Origin: Mucilaginibacter jinjuensis
Lineage (GTDB): Bacteria; Bacteroidota; Bacteroidia; Sphingobacteriales; Sphingobacteriaceae
Direction of reading: 5' to 3'
NCBI RefSeq assembly: GCF_028596025.1
Contig: NZ_CP117167.1
Span: 3,224,001 to 3,288,000 of the forward strand
DNA: 64,000 bases
Positions 18,864 to 28,292 of the stretch are shown in pieces. The notes under the pieces were generated by a model, which ran no database searches, was not told the DNA's origin, and saw only the letters and a list, made by a program, of their open reading frames with translations. The number at the start of each line of letters is the position of its first letter. Position 1 is the first letter of the stretch. Made by a program: the position numbers and the translations under genes.

Positions 18864-18892
18864 AGAGACACAATACTTTGTGTCTCTTTTTT
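18864..18892 (+). terminator. rho-independent terminator after the SDR gene
   Basis: A perfect 9-bp stem (AGAGACACA / TGTGTCTCT) with a 5-nt loop is followed by a run of T. Confidence 0.85.
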
Positions 18893-18911
18893 ATTCTTAA
18901 ACCTACTTACA

Positions 18912-18939
18912 ATTGCGAGCGATAGCGTGGCAATCTCGT
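18912..18939. repeat. partial copy of the R1 intergenic repeat
   Basis: 28 bp identical to 7047-7074, the left arm of the R1 palindrome. The right arm is missing, so this is a truncated copy. Confidence 0.7.
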
Positions 18940-19036
18940 CGAAAGTATCTACAACTATTCTTCAATACCATTTTTTTATTCAGTATATAAGATCAATTAT
19001 TCTTTAAATAGGAATGATTTTAAGTCAATTTTACTT

Positions 19037-19139
19037 ATTGTAATACTTACACTATGTAATGGATAAATAGATATTGTAAAAACTACACTAAGTATCCATA
19101 AAAAACATTACCATATTGTAAAAATAACACTAAGTATGG
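19037..19139 (+). promoter_or_regulatory. three degenerate direct repeats upstream of the exported-protein gene
   Basis: Three ~25-bp units at 19037, 19073 and 19115 share the pattern ATTGTAAnAnnnACACTAnGTA. Spacings are 36 and 42 bp. They lie 93-195 nt upstream of the -7 box of the next gene in a very AT-rich 450-bp intergenic stretch (18813-19262), which otherwise holds only the terminator and repeat remnants. They may be binding sites of a regulator. Confidence 0.4.
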
Positions 19140-19231
19140 GCTCTGTTTTTGAAAATCTTCAAACAAAATCACATTAATTATTAATTTTTCATAAAAGTGA
19201 AAATTTATTTATGAAATATGTATTTCGTGTG

Positions 19232-19239
19232 TACATTTG
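19232..19239 (+). promoter_or_regulatory. -7 promoter box of the exported-protein gene
   Basis: TACATTTG matches the Bacteroidota TAnnTTTG consensus exactly and lies 23 nt before the chosen ATG. It argues against an earlier start at 19218. Confidence 0.6.
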
Positions 19240-19262
19240 TTACGGATTTAAAAAACAAGACA

Positions 19263-19766
19263 ATGAAAAAATTGATTTTAACCGTAGCTATTGCTGCAAC
19301 CTTAGGCACTGCCGCATTTGCGAACGAAGGCACTAAAACTGCTGCTAAAAATACAAGTAACGTTTCTTACCAGGTACTGAATCAATTCGATGTTCAGTTC
19401 CAAAATGCAGAAAACGTTAGCTGGTCAAACACTTCAAACGGTCAGAAAGCTGACTTCGTTGTTGATGATGTTAAAATGACTGCTTTTTATGATAACCGTG
19501 GCCAGTTCATGGGTACTACAGAAAATATCGATTTCAAAAAATTACCTGCTGCAGCTAAAAAAGAAATCACTGAAAAATATAAAGGTTATGCAGTTGGCGA
19601 AGTGATCAAATTCCAAAGCAATGACACTGCTCCAAGCTCATTAGACCGTTTAGTTAGCGACAGCGATCCATTAGCTTACTTCGTTGACCTTAAAAACGAT
19701 AAAGAAGAAATTTTAGTAAGAGTTACTCCTCAGGCTAACGTTTACTTCTACAAACAAATCAAATAA
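19263..19766 (+). CDS. small exported protein, possibly PepSY-like
   Basis: A 167-residue protein with a clear signal peptide (MKKLILTVAIAATLG ... AFA). The mature part resembles PepSY-like periplasmic domains of Bacteroidota: an early FQNAENVSWS, a FYDNRGQFMG strand and LPAAAKKEI before the helix. The function is unknown. The ATG at 19263 is chosen because it opens the signal peptide and follows the -7 box. It is followed by its own terminator, and codon use looks like that of highly expressed genes. Confidence 0.75.
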   Translation: MKKLILTVAIAATLGTAAFANEGTKTAAKNTSNVSYQVLNQFDVQFQNAENVSWSNTSNGQKADFVVDDVKMTAFYDNRGQFMGTTENIDFKKLPAAAKKEITEKYKGYAVGEVIKFQSNDTAPSSLDRLVSDSDPLAYFVDLKNDKEEILVRVTPQANVYFYKQIK

Positions 19767-19786
19767 TTTTCCAGTATATATTTTAA

Positions 19787-19819
19787 AGCGATATGCCTTC
19801 GGGTGTATCGCTTTTTTTG
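19787..19819 (+). terminator. rho-independent terminator after the exported-protein gene
   Basis: A stem AGCGATA / TATCGCT with a GC-containing loop is followed by seven T. Confidence 0.85.
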
Positions 19820-19900
19820 TTTTAGGCAAGTTTGAAACAGCTTTTTTACCAACAAAAAGGCCATAAGTGTGTTGTATCACTTTAACAATTACGTGCCGAT

Positions 19901-22096
19901 ATGCCAAAAACTATTATTGTATCTAACCGGCTTCCTGTAAAAGTTACCAAACAGGATGATGCCTACATATTATCGCCAAGCGAAGGTGGCTTAGCAACCG
20001 GGTTAGGATCAATTTATAAACAAAATGATAATGTGTGGCTGGGTTGGCCCGGGATTGAAATTGCCGATAAGCACGACCAGCATAATGTAACACAACAGCT
20101 TAAAGAGCTTAGCCTCTTGCCTGTTTTCCTTAGTCAGGATGAAATTAATCAATACTACGAGGGCTTCTCTAACGAAGTACTCTGGCCTGTATTCCACTAT
20201 TATGCTTCCACTTATGCACACTATCACCAGGCCAACTGGGAGTGTTATCAAAAGGTTAACCAAAAGTTTTGTGATGCTATTTTAAAAGTTGCCAAAGCAG
20301 GCGATACAATTTGGGTACATGACTATCAGTTATTATTGCTACCCAAACTAATCCGTGATGCGCGGCCTGACGTATCTATCGGTTTCTTCCAACATATTCC
20401 ATTTCCTTCAAATGAGATGTTTCGCCTGATACCCTGGCGTAATGAGTTGCTCGAAGGTATGCTGGGTGCCGATTTAATTGGCTTTCACACTTTTGATGAT
20501 GTGCGCCACTTTTTAAGTGCGGTTGGCCGTTTATTGCCTATACAAGTATCTGCCAACATAATTAACAATGGCGAACGTGCCGTAGTTGTAGAAGCATTTG
20601 CGATGGGTATTGATGATAAAAAATATGCCGAGCTCCCACTGCAACCTAATGTAAAAGCCGAAGCCGATCTGATAAAAGAAACATTCCATAATCAAAAACT
20701 GGTACTTTCAATTGATAGGCTCGATTACAGTAAAGGCATTTTGCAACGTCTGCAAGCTTGGGAATTATTGTTTGAAAGGCACCCCGAACTCATTACTAAA
20801 ATTACGCTCTACATGATTGTAGTGCCATCGCGCGATCAGGTACCACAATACAAAGAACTTCGTGATAATATTGATAAAAGAGTAGGGAACATTAATGGCC
20901 GGTACAGAACATTGGAGTGGAGCCCGATCCAATATTTCTATAAATCATTCCCGATTGAGACGTTATCAGCTTTGTATAATACTGCCGATGTTTGCCTGGT
21001 TACACCCATGCGTGATGGCATGAACTTAGTGAGTAAAGAGTATATAGCCAGCAGGATCCATCACGATGGGGTGCTGATTTTGAGTGAGATGGCCGGGGCA
21101 TCTAAAGAATTAATTGATGCCGTTATTGTAAACCCCAACAATATTCAGGAGGTAAGCAATGCTATTGTAAGAGCTATTAATATGCCAAAAGCTGAGCAAA
21201 GCCGCCGGATGACCTTGATGCGCCAAAACGTAACCAAGTTTAATATTGGCCATTGGGTAAAGATATTTATGGATAGGCTGAACGAGGTGAAGCAAATGCA
21301 GCGTTCTATGCAAACCCGCCACGTAAGTAACGGTACGCGCCAATCCATCATTAACCGCTTTGCCAAGACGCATCAACGTATTATATTTTTAGATTATGAT
21401 GGTACGTTGGTTGATTTTAAATCGAACGTAGATCAGGCTAAACCGGATGACGAACTCTATCAAATCCTTGATCAGTTAACCTCAGATCCTGCCAATGATG
21501 TGGTTTTAATAAGCGGCCGCAAGCATGAGAACCTGGAGGAGTGGTTTGGCCACCTGCCTATTTATTTGGTTGCCGAGCATGGTGCCTGGTTTAAACAGCA
21601 GCATACACATTGGCATAAGTTGGGAGGAATGTCGAACAACTGGAAACAGGATATTTTCCCTATTTTGGAAACTTATGTAGACCGCACACCGGGTACTTTT
21701 ATCGAAGAAAAAACTTACTCGTTAGTGTGGCATTACCGTAAAGCGCAAAACGGTTTAGGCGAGTTGCGTGCCAACGAGTTAACCAATACCTTGAAATACA
21801 TGGCCAGCGATAAAGGCTTGCAACTACTACCGGGTAGTAAGGTGGTAGAGGTAAAGAATATGGAAATTAACAAAGGTAAAGCCGCGTTAACACTGGCCGA
21901 GAAAAAGGATTACGACTTTATTATTGCCTTTGGCGATGACTACACCGATGAAGATATATTTAAAAGCTTGCCCGACAGCGCTATAACCATCAAGGTAGGA
22001 AGTAATTTATCAGCCGCAAAGTTCTATATGCGCAATCCTACTGAGGTACGTGATCTGTTAAAATCACTTACTGTAACTGCGCAGGTAGATAGCTAA
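19901..22096 (+). CDS. bifunctional trehalose-6-phosphate synthase/phosphatase
   Basis: A 731-residue fusion. Residues about 1-465 are a GT20 synthase (VSNRLPVKV, WVHDYQLLLLPK, SIDRLDYSKGI, TPMRDGMNLVSKEY) that makes trehalose-6-phosphate from a nucleotide-glucose donor and glucose-6-phosphate. Residues about 490-725 are a HAD phosphatase (FLDYDGTLVDF, GDDYTDED) that releases trehalose. Both sets of catalytic motifs are intact, so the protein should carry out the whole OtsA-OtsB pathway, usually for osmotic or desiccation stress. It is convergent with the phosphoketolase gene. Confidence 0.93.
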   Translation: MPKTIIVSNRLPVKVTKQDDAYILSPSEGGLATGLGSIYKQNDNVWLGWPGIEIADKHDQHNVTQQLKELSLLPVFLSQDEINQYYEGFSNEVLWPVFHYYASTYAHYHQANWECYQKVNQKFCDAILKVAKAGDTIWVHDYQLLLLPKLIRDARPDVSIGFFQHIPFPSNEMFRLIPWRNELLEGMLGADLIGFHTFDDVRHFLSAVGRLLPIQVSANIINNGERAVVVEAFAMGIDDKKYAELPLQPNVKAEADLIKETFHNQKLVLSIDRLDYSKGILQRLQAWELLFERHPELITKITLYMIVVPSRDQVPQYKELRDNIDKRVGNINGRYRTLEWSPIQYFYKSFPIETLSALYNTADVCLVTPMRDGMNLVSKEYIASRIHHDGVLILSEMAGASKELIDAVIVNPNNIQEVSNAIVRAINMPKAEQSRRMTLMRQNVTKFNIGHWVKIFMDRLNEVKQMQRSMQTRHVSNGTRQSIINRFAKTHQRIIFLDYDGTLVDFKSNVDQAKPDDELYQILDQLTSDPANDVVLISGRKHENLEEWFGHLPIYLVAEHGAWFKQQHTHWHKLGGMSNNWKQDIFPILETYVDRTPGTFIEEKTYSLVWHYRKAQNGLGELRANELTNTLKYMASDKGLQLLPGSKVVEVKNMEINKGKAALTLAEKKDYDFIIAFGDDYTDEDIFKSLPDSAITIKVGSNLSAAKFYMRNPTEVRDLLKSLTVTAQVDS

Positions 22097-22123
22097 TATC
22101 GAAATTATACAAAAGCAAAAAAT

Positions 22124-22153
22124 GCCCGGATTTTAAACCGGGCCTTTCTTTTG
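22124..22153. terminator. bidirectional terminator between the trehalose and phosphoketolase genes
   Basis: A GCCCGG / CCGGGC stem with a short AT loop has T-rich sequence on the right and A-rich sequence on the left, so it can serve both convergent genes. Confidence 0.8.
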
Positions 22154-22162
22154 TTAGAGATC

Positions 22163-24529
22163 TTATGACTCCGGATTCCATTTCCAGTTCAATATCTCCG
22201 GCATATCTTTACCATTTTCGTTGATGTAATGTTTGTGCTGGGTTAGTTTATCGGTAAGCATTTGCTTTAAATAAACACCTTTACTGCCGGTTTGCGGTAG
22301 GCGGTCAATCGCATCAATTACCAGGTGAAAACGGTCCATCTCGTTTAATACCGTCATATCAAAAGATGTGGTGATCGTACCCTCTTCTTTATATCCACGC
22401 ACGTGGATGTTATTATTGTTGAAACGGTTATAGGTTAAACGGTGTACCAGCCACGGGTAGCCATGAAAGGCAAATACAACCGGCTTATCTTTGGTAAACA
22501 GCGCATCGTAGTCAAGATCATTTAAGCCATGCGTATGCTCGCTCGATTTTTGAAGTTTAAATAGATCAACCACGTTTACCACCCTGACTTTCAGTTCAGG
22601 TAATTGCTCACGGAGGATAGATACTGCAGCCAAAGTTTCCAATGTGGGCACATCGCCGCAACAGGCCATAATCAGATCGGGTTCGCAATCCTGATCGTTG
22701 CTGGCAAAGCTCCAGATACCTATGCCGCGGGTACAATGTTCCACGGCTTGTTCCATAGTAAGCCATTGCGGCGCAGGGTGCTTACCTGCTGATATTACGT
22801 TTACATAATGGCGGCTGCGCAGGCAATGATCCATTACCGATAACAGGCAATTGGCATCTGGTGGCAGATAAACACGAACAATACTCGCTTTCTTATTCAC
22901 CACATGATCCATAAAACCGGGATCCTGGTGGGTAAAACCATTATGATCCTGTCGCCATACAGTAGAAGTAAGCAGGATATTTAATGAAGCAATGTTTCGT
23001 CTCCAGGGCAATTCAGATGTAGCCTTAAGCCATTTGGCATGCTGGTTAAACATCGAATCCACAATATGGATAAAAGCTTCATAGCAATTAAACAAACCAT
23101 GCCTGCCGGTTAACAGGTAACCTTCCAGCCAACCTTCGCACTGGTGTTCGCTCAACATTTCCATCACCATACCCGATGGTGCCAGAAATTCATCAGACTC
23201 TACAACAGTACCTTCCCATTGGCGATCTGAAGCTTCAAAAACAGCCTCCAATCTGTTCGACGCAGTTTCATCCGGCCCGAAAATCCTGAAATTGCGCTTA
23301 TCCATATTATGCTTAATTACATCACGCAAAAAACGGCCTAAAACAGGCGTATCTCCTTCGCCTGGCGAACCGGGTTGTGGTACATCTACCGCATAATCCT
23401 TAAAATCGGGCAGCCTTAACTCACGAAGTAATATACCACCATTAGCATGGGGGTTAGCGCCCATTCGTCTTTCGCCTTCAGGAGCCAATTCCGCAATCTC
23501 AGGTCTTAATGCGCCTTTCTCATCAAATAATTCTTCTGGCTTATAGCTTTTTAGCCAATCTTCCAGCATTTGCAAATTTTCGGGTGGGGTAGAAGCCGAT
23601 ACAGCCAGCGGAACCTGGTGCGAGCGAAAGTTGCCCTCAATCTTTTTGCCGTCAATGAATTTAGGGCCGGTCCATCCTTTGGGCGAGCGCAATACAATCA
23701 TAGGCCAGCGAGGGCGTTCTGTATTACCCGCCTTAGCATCTTCCTTAATCTTTTTAATTTGCTCAATAACCTTATCTAAAGTTGCAGCCATTGCCTGGTG
23801 CATAGGTTCAGGATCTTCACCCTCAACAAAGTATGGCGTGTAGCCATAACCTTGGAATAATTGCTCCAGTTCTTCGTGCGAAATCCTTGCCAATACAGTG
23901 GGGTTCGATATTTTATAACCGTTTAAGTGCAATATAGGTAATACTGTACCGTCGGTAACCGGGTTAATAAATTTGTTTGAATGCCATGCTGTAGCTAGTG
24001 GGCCGGTTTCTGCTTCTCCATCACCAACAACGCAAGCCACAACCAAATCAGGATTGTCCATTACGGCACCGAAAGAATGGCTCAGCGAATAACCTAACTC
24101 TCCGCCCTCATGTATAGAACCTGGTGTTTGTGGTGAGGCATGGCTCGAGATACCACCCGGATAAGAGAACTGGGTAAACAGTTTTCTTAAGCCATCTTCG
24201 TCCTGCGTAATATTAGGATAAACATCCGTATAAGTGCCTTCCAGGTAAGTACCTGCTACAACTGCAGGCCCACCGTGACCAGGGCCTGAAACATAGATCA
24301 TATTAAGATCATACTTCTTGATTACCCGGTTTAAATGTGTGTATATAAAGTTTTGGCCGGGCGTAGTTCCCCAATGGCCAAGTAACATATTTTTAATGTG
24401 TTCCAGCTTTAATGGCTCGCGCAATAAAGGGTTACCACGTAAATAAAGCTGGCCAACCGACAGGTAGTTTGCTGCACGCCAGTAAGCATTTAATTGTTCA
24501 ACTGATTCTAATGTTAAGGTACTTTCCAT
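22163..24529 (-). CDS. xfp: phosphoketolase
   Basis: A 788-residue thiamine-diphosphate enzyme that cleaves xylulose-5-phosphate and/or fructose-6-phosphate with phosphate to acetyl phosphate. Family features include [24 protein letters not shown], the ThDP motif [20 protein letters not shown], and RSPKGWTGP. Length equals the family norm. An upstream copy of the 22-bp dyad faces this gene and has a perfect TAATTTTG -7 box at the shared spacing, linking phosphoketolase to the envelope operons on its right. The predicted 5' leader is about 180 nt. Confidence 0.95.
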   Translation of the reverse strand: MESTLTLESVEQLNAYWRAANYLSVGQLYLRGNPLLREPLKLEHIKNMLLGHWGTTPGQNFIYTHLNRVIKKYDLNMIYVSGPGHGGPAVVAGTYLEGTYTDVYPNITQDEDGLRKLFTQFSYPGGISSHASPQTPGSIHEGGELGYSLSHSFGAVMDNPDLVVACVVGDGEAETGPLATAWHSNKFINPVTDGTVLPILHLNGYKISNPTVLARISHEELEQLFQGYGYTPYFVEGEDPEPMHQAMAATLDKVIEQIKKIKEDAKAGNTERPRWPMIVLRSPKGWTGPKFIDGKKIEGNFRSHQVPLAVSASTPPENLQMLEDWLKSYKPEELFDEKGALRPEIAELAPEGERRMGANPHANGGILLRELRLPDFKDYAVDVPQPGSPGEGDTPVLGRFLRDVIKHNMDKRNFRIFGPDETASNRLEAVFEASDRQWEGTVVESDEFLAPSGMVMEMLSEHQCEGWLEGYLLTGRHGLFNCYEAFIHIVDSMFNQHAKWLKATSELPWRRNIASLNILLTSTVWRQDHNGFTHQDPGFMDHVVNKKASIVRVYLPPDANCLLSVMDHCLRSRHYVNVISAGKHPAPQWLTMEQAVEHCTRGIGIWSFASNDQDCEPDLIMACCGDVPTLETLAAVSILREQLPELKVRVVNVVDLFKLQKSSEHTHGLNDLDYDALFTKDKPVVFAFHGYPWLVHRLTYNRFNNNNIHVRGYKEEGTITTSFDMTVLNEMDRFHLVIDAIDRLPQTGSKGVYLKQMLTDKLTQHKHYINENGKDMPEILNWKWNPES

Positions 24530-24712
24530 AGTGTAGATTATTTATTTGTTATAGGGCCCTGCTTATATCGTAAGATACAAGATAACGGCAAAGCTTTTAT
24601 TAACTCAACGTTAAATATTTTTATTGTTTACTCGATGATAGCTTTCAGGCCTTATAAAAAAGCTTTGTTTAAGAGTTATTTAAGCCTGAACTGAAAGATC
24701 AAGTCCGGCAGC

Positions 24713-24784
24713 CAAAATTAAATTGATTGATTGGCAGGAGGCTTATTAATACAGCTTATTCTGTTGCACATTTCAAAGTGCAAC
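24713..24784 (-). promoter_or_regulatory. regulon dyad and -7 box directed at the phosphoketolase gene
   Basis: Dyad at 24763-24784 (GTTGCAC-N8-GTGCAAC, 7-bp arms). Reading leftward, 42 nt separate it from TAATTTTG (24713-24720), a perfect TAnnTTTG box. On the rightward strand there is no such box at that distance. The rest of 24530-25038 carries no gene; it holds this promoter and the next one. Confidence 0.6.
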
Positions 24785-24899
24785 AGATGAACCATTAGGC
24801 ACCTGATGATATTCTTTTACTGTAAAAAAGTCTTCTTAGGTTCAAAATAGGCTTTTATTAATCCAAAATAAGGTTTTAAGGCAGTTATGGTCAAACAAT

Positions 24900-24972
24900 G
24901 TTGCACATTCAAAACTGCAACGGGTTTGAATGCCTATTGTGCAAGTTTAGGGCACCTGATGCTATTACTTTG
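24900..24972 (+). promoter_or_regulatory. regulon dyad and -7 box of the sulfatase/MoxR operon
   Basis: Dyad at 24900-24921 (GTTGCA-N10-TGCAAC), then 43 nt, then TTACTTTG at 24965-24972. The transcript would begin near 24980 with a ~60-nt leader. It lies 115 bp from the oppositely directed copy at 24763, and the two share the sequence GGCACCTGATG downstream of the dyad on the rightward strand. Confidence 0.7.
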
Positions 24973-25038
24973 TGTATAAACCACTCAGAATCGCTGTTAC
25001 AGCAGTTAGCACGTAATGTATCACTTAAACAAATAACT

Positions 25039-26646
25039 ATGTCAATCTTTAAAACTCTTGGTACGCGTCAGGTAGCCTTAACAGGTTTGCTGACATTGGC
25101 GATGGCCGGAAGTGCCTTAGCGCAACAGAAAAAACCGAACATCCTCGTCATATTTGGTGATGATGTTGGCCAAACTAATATCAGCGCCTACTCGTTCGGG
25201 GTATTGGGTTACAAAACGCCTAACCTGGATGGTTTAGCACATTCTGGTATGATGTTTACAGATTATTATGCCGAAAACAGCTGTACCGCAGGCCGGTCTA
25301 CCTTTATTACAGGCCAGTGCGCTAAACGTACAGGCTTATCAAAAGTAGGTATCCCCGGTGCACCGGTTGGCTTACAGGCAAGAGATGTTACCATTGCACA
25401 GGCTTTAAAACCACTGGGCTATAACACAGGCCAGTTTGGTAAAAACCACTTAGGCGACAGGGACGAATACCTGCCAACCAGACACGGTTTCGATGAGTTT
25501 TTCGGTAACTTATATCACCTCGATTCGGAAGAAGAACCACAACGCCCATACTGGCCAAAAGATGATATCGCTTTTACCAAAAATAACACCCCGCGTGGTG
25601 TATTGCATTGCACAGCCGATGGTAAAATTGAGGACACCGGCCCGCTTACCACCAAAAGGATGGAAACCATCGACGATGAAACTACTGCTGCCTGTATCGA
25701 TTTTATGAAGAGACAGGTACAAAGCGGTAAGCCATTTTTTAGTTGGATGAACTTTACCAGGATGCACGCCTTTACACACATCCGCCAGTCTATGCAAGGC
25801 CAAAGCGGCATGCCTGGCAATGATTATGCAGATGGTATGCTGGAAATGGACGGCGACGTAGGTAAACTGTTACAAGCGCTTGAGGAACTGAAAATTGCAG
25901 ACAATACCATTGTGATTTTTACAACAGATAATGGCCCCAACCAATTTAGCTGGCCGGATGCTGCCACCACACCATTCCGCAGCGAGAAAAATTCAAACTG
26001 GGAAGGTGCATATCGTGTACCGGCATTTGTGCGCTGGCCAGGGCATATTAAACCAGGCACTGTAACTACAGAAATGTTTGCCGGGTTAGATTGGTTCCCT
26101 ACCTTATTGGCAGCTGCAGGTGATGCAAACATTAAAGAACGCTTGTTGACTGGCACCAGTATTGGCGGCAAAACATTTAAAGTACACCTGGATGGCTATA
26201 ACCAGCTCGACTTCCTGACAGGGAAAACGGACAAGAGTTTCCGCGAAGAGTTTGCTTATTTTAATGATGATGCACAGCTGGTAGGTTTCCGGTATAAAAA
26301 CTGGAAGGCTGTATTCCGCGAACAATCCGCTCCGGGTGGGTTCAGGGTATGGTCTGATCCTTTTATCCTATACAGGGTGCCAAAATTATTTAACCTGAGG
26401 ATGGATCCTTATGAAAGAGCCGATCTGGTTTCTGACCAATATTACGACTGGATCTTTAAAAATGCTTATCTCGTAGGATGGCTTGGTTTCCATGCTGTTG
26501 GCTTCCTCGAAACCTTCAAGAATTATCCGCCATCTCAACTACCTGCCAGTTTCTCGGTAGATGGTGTTGAGGATGAAATAAACGCGATAAATAGTCAGGT
26601 ACTAAAAGCTCATGCGCCTGTATCCGGTGCGGGAGGAAATAAATAA
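25039..26646 (+). CDS. exported arylsulfatase, first of a tandem pair
   Basis: A 535-residue sulfatase-family hydrolase. Signal peptide residues 1-28 (ALTGLLTLAMAGSALAQ). Metal ligands are DD41-42 in VIFGDDVG and the aspartate/asparagine of TTDNGPNQ. The formylglycine site is SCTAGRSTFITG with Cys82, a CxAxR variant of CxPxR. It should hydrolyse sulfate esters in the periplasm once Cys82 is converted to formylglycine, and an FGE-like gene ends this same operon. Start chosen at 25039 because the earlier in-frame ATG at 24898 lies upstream of the promoter. It is a paralogue of the next gene. Confidence 0.92.
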   Translation: MSIFKTLGTRQVALTGLLTLAMAGSALAQQKKPNILVIFGDDVGQTNISAYSFGVLGYKTPNLDGLAHSGMMFTDYYAENSCTAGRSTFITGQCAKRTGLSKVGIPGAPVGLQARDVTIAQALKPLGYNTGQFGKNHLGDRDEYLPTRHGFDEFFGNLYHLDSEEEPQRPYWPKDDIAFTKNNTPRGVLHCTADGKIEDTGPLTTKRMETIDDETTAACIDFMKRQVQSGKPFFSWMNFTRMHAFTHIRQSMQGQSGMPGNDYADGMLEMDGDVGKLLQALEELKIADNTIVIFTTDNGPNQFSWPDAATTPFRSEKNSNWEGAYRVPAFVRWPGHIKPGTVTTEMFAGLDWFPTLLAAAGDANIKERLLTGTSIGGKTFKVHLDGYNQLDFLTGKTDKSFREEFAYFNDDAQLVGFRYKNWKAVFREQSAPGGFRVWSDPFILYRVPKLFNLRMDPYERADLVSDQYYDWIFKNAYLVGWLGFHAVGFLETFKNYPPSQLPASFSVDGVEDEINAINSQVLKAHAPVSGAGGNK

Positions 26647-26663
26647 ACCTAAACAAATGATCT

Positions 26664-28214
26664 ATGTCAATCTTTAAAAACATAAGCAAGCGTCAGGCAG
26701 CCCTAACCGGGCTGCTGACTTTAACCCTTGCCGGGAGTGCCCTTGCACAAAAGAAACCTAACATCCTGGTCATCTTTGGAGACGATATCGGGCAGTCAAA
26801 CATTAGTGCCTATAGCCGTGGCCTGATGGGTTTTATGACACCCAATATCGACCGTATTGGCGTTGAAGGCGGGGTATTTGTACAATACTATGGTCAGCAG
26901 AGTTGTACCGCAGGTCGCGCAGCCTTTATTACAGGCCAATGCCCATTTCGTACAGGTTTAACTAAGGTAGGTTTACCGGGAGCAGCTGTTGGGCTACAAA
27001 AAGAAGATCCAACGATTGCCGAATTTTTAAAACCGCTGGGTTATATGTGCGGACAGTTTGGCAAGAATCACTTAGGCGATCAGGATAAATACCTGCCAAC
27101 CGCGCATGGTTTTGACGAGTTTTTTGGTAACCTGTACCACTTAAATGCGGAGGAAGAACCGGAAAATCCGGATTATCCAAAAGATCCTGCATTTAAAAAG
27201 CAATTTGGCCCTCGTGGTGTAATTCACTCCACTGCCGATGGTAAAATTGAAGACACCGGCCCGTTGACTAAAAAACGTATGGAAACTGTTGATGAAGAGT
27301 TTCTGGCGGCAGCCGAAAAATTTATGGGTACACAAATTAAGGCAGGGAAACCATTTTTTACCTGGTTTAACAGTACCCGTATGCACGTATTTACTCACCT
27401 TAAACCAGGTTCAGACGGTAAAACAGGTTTAGGCACACAAGCCGATGGTATGGTTGAGCACGATGAAATGGTTGGGGAATTATTGAAGTTTTTAAAAGAT
27501 AACGGTATCGAAGATAACACTATTGTTATTTACAGTACTGATAACGGTGCCATGAAAAATCAGTGGCCCGATGGTGGTTCTTCACCATTTGCCGGTGAAA
27601 AAGATATGCAAACCGAAGGTGCTTTCCGTGTGCCTGCATTAATTCGCTGGCCGGGTGTGGTTAAACCAGGCACTAATTTTACCGGTTTGTTTTCTGCCGA
27701 AGATTGGTTGCCAACTTTGGTTGCAGCAGCTGGCGGTGATCAAAACCTTGCAGTAGATGTAACTAAAGGTGCTCAGGAAGGTTCAAAATCTTTCAAAGTG
27801 CATTTGGATGGTTATAATCAGGTGCCTTACTTAAGTGGTAAAACAGGTACTGCACGCCATGAGTTTGTGTATTTTGACGATGATGGCGACCTGGTTGCTT
27901 ATCGCGATGATCGCTTTAAATATGTATTTAACAGGCAGGATGCGCACGGTATGGAAATATGGCGTTACCCGATGACCAAATTGAGGGCTCCTATGCTTAT
28001 TGATTTGCTGAGTGATCCATACGAATATGCACCATCTAATGCAGCAGCCTGGGAAGATTGGTATGTAAAACGCGCATTCCTGATATTACCAGCAGTTGAA
28101 AAAGTAGCCAAATATTTAGCCACTTATCAGGCATTTCCGCCAAGGCAAGCACCTGCCTCATTTAATATAGATGAAGTAATGAAGAGACTGCCGCCGCCGC
28201 AAATAAAAAATTAG
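26664..28214 (+). CDS. exported arylsulfatase, second of a tandem pair
   Basis: A 516-residue sulfatase very like its neighbour, with an almost identical signal peptide (MSIF ... ALTGLLTLTLAGSALAQ). Metal ligands are in VIFGDDIG and STDNGAMK. The modified cysteine is Cys81 in SCTAGRAAFITG. It begins 17 nt after the first sulfatase. The tandem arrangement and shared N-termini indicate duplication. Divergence in the C-terminal halves suggests different substrates. The pair is followed by a MoxR/VWA system, which is unusual company for sulfatases. Confidence 0.92.
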   Translation: MSIFKNISKRQAALTGLLTLTLAGSALAQKKPNILVIFGDDIGQSNISAYSRGLMGFMTPNIDRIGVEGGVFVQYYGQQSCTAGRAAFITGQCPFRTGLTKVGLPGAAVGLQKEDPTIAEFLKPLGYMCGQFGKNHLGDQDKYLPTAHGFDEFFGNLYHLNAEEEPENPDYPKDPAFKKQFGPRGVIHSTADGKIEDTGPLTKKRMETVDEEFLAAAEKFMGTQIKAGKPFFTWFNSTRMHVFTHLKPGSDGKTGLGTQADGMVEHDEMVGELLKFLKDNGIEDNTIVIYSTDNGAMKNQWPDGGSSPFAGEKDMQTEGAFRVPALIRWPGVVKPGTNFTGLFSAEDWLPTLVAAAGGDQNLAVDVTKGAQEGSKSFKVHLDGYNQVPYLSGKTGTARHEFVYFDDDGDLVAYRDDRFKYVFNRQDAHGMEIWRYPMTKLRAPMLIDLLSDPYEYAPSNAAAWEDWYVKRAFLILPAVEKVAKYLATYQAFPPRQAPASFNIDEVMKRLPPPQIKN

Positions 28215-28292
28215 AACCCTATACTACCTTATCAACCTCAACCATGCATCCAAACGTGTGTGGTTGGGGTTAATTTTTTAACTCTACCAATT

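Noticed and set aside
24898..25038. An in-frame N-terminal extension of the first sulfatase starting at an ATG at 24898
   Set aside because: It overlaps the regulon dyad, begins before the -7 box at 24965 and lacks a signal peptide; the ATG at 25039 matches the start of the paralogous sulfatase.
24530..25038. Possible tRNA or structured RNA in the gene-free stretch between xfp and the sulfatase
   Set aside because: No cloverleaf, T-loop (GTTCGAATC-like) or riboswitch core is visible; the dyads and promoter boxes explain the stretch.
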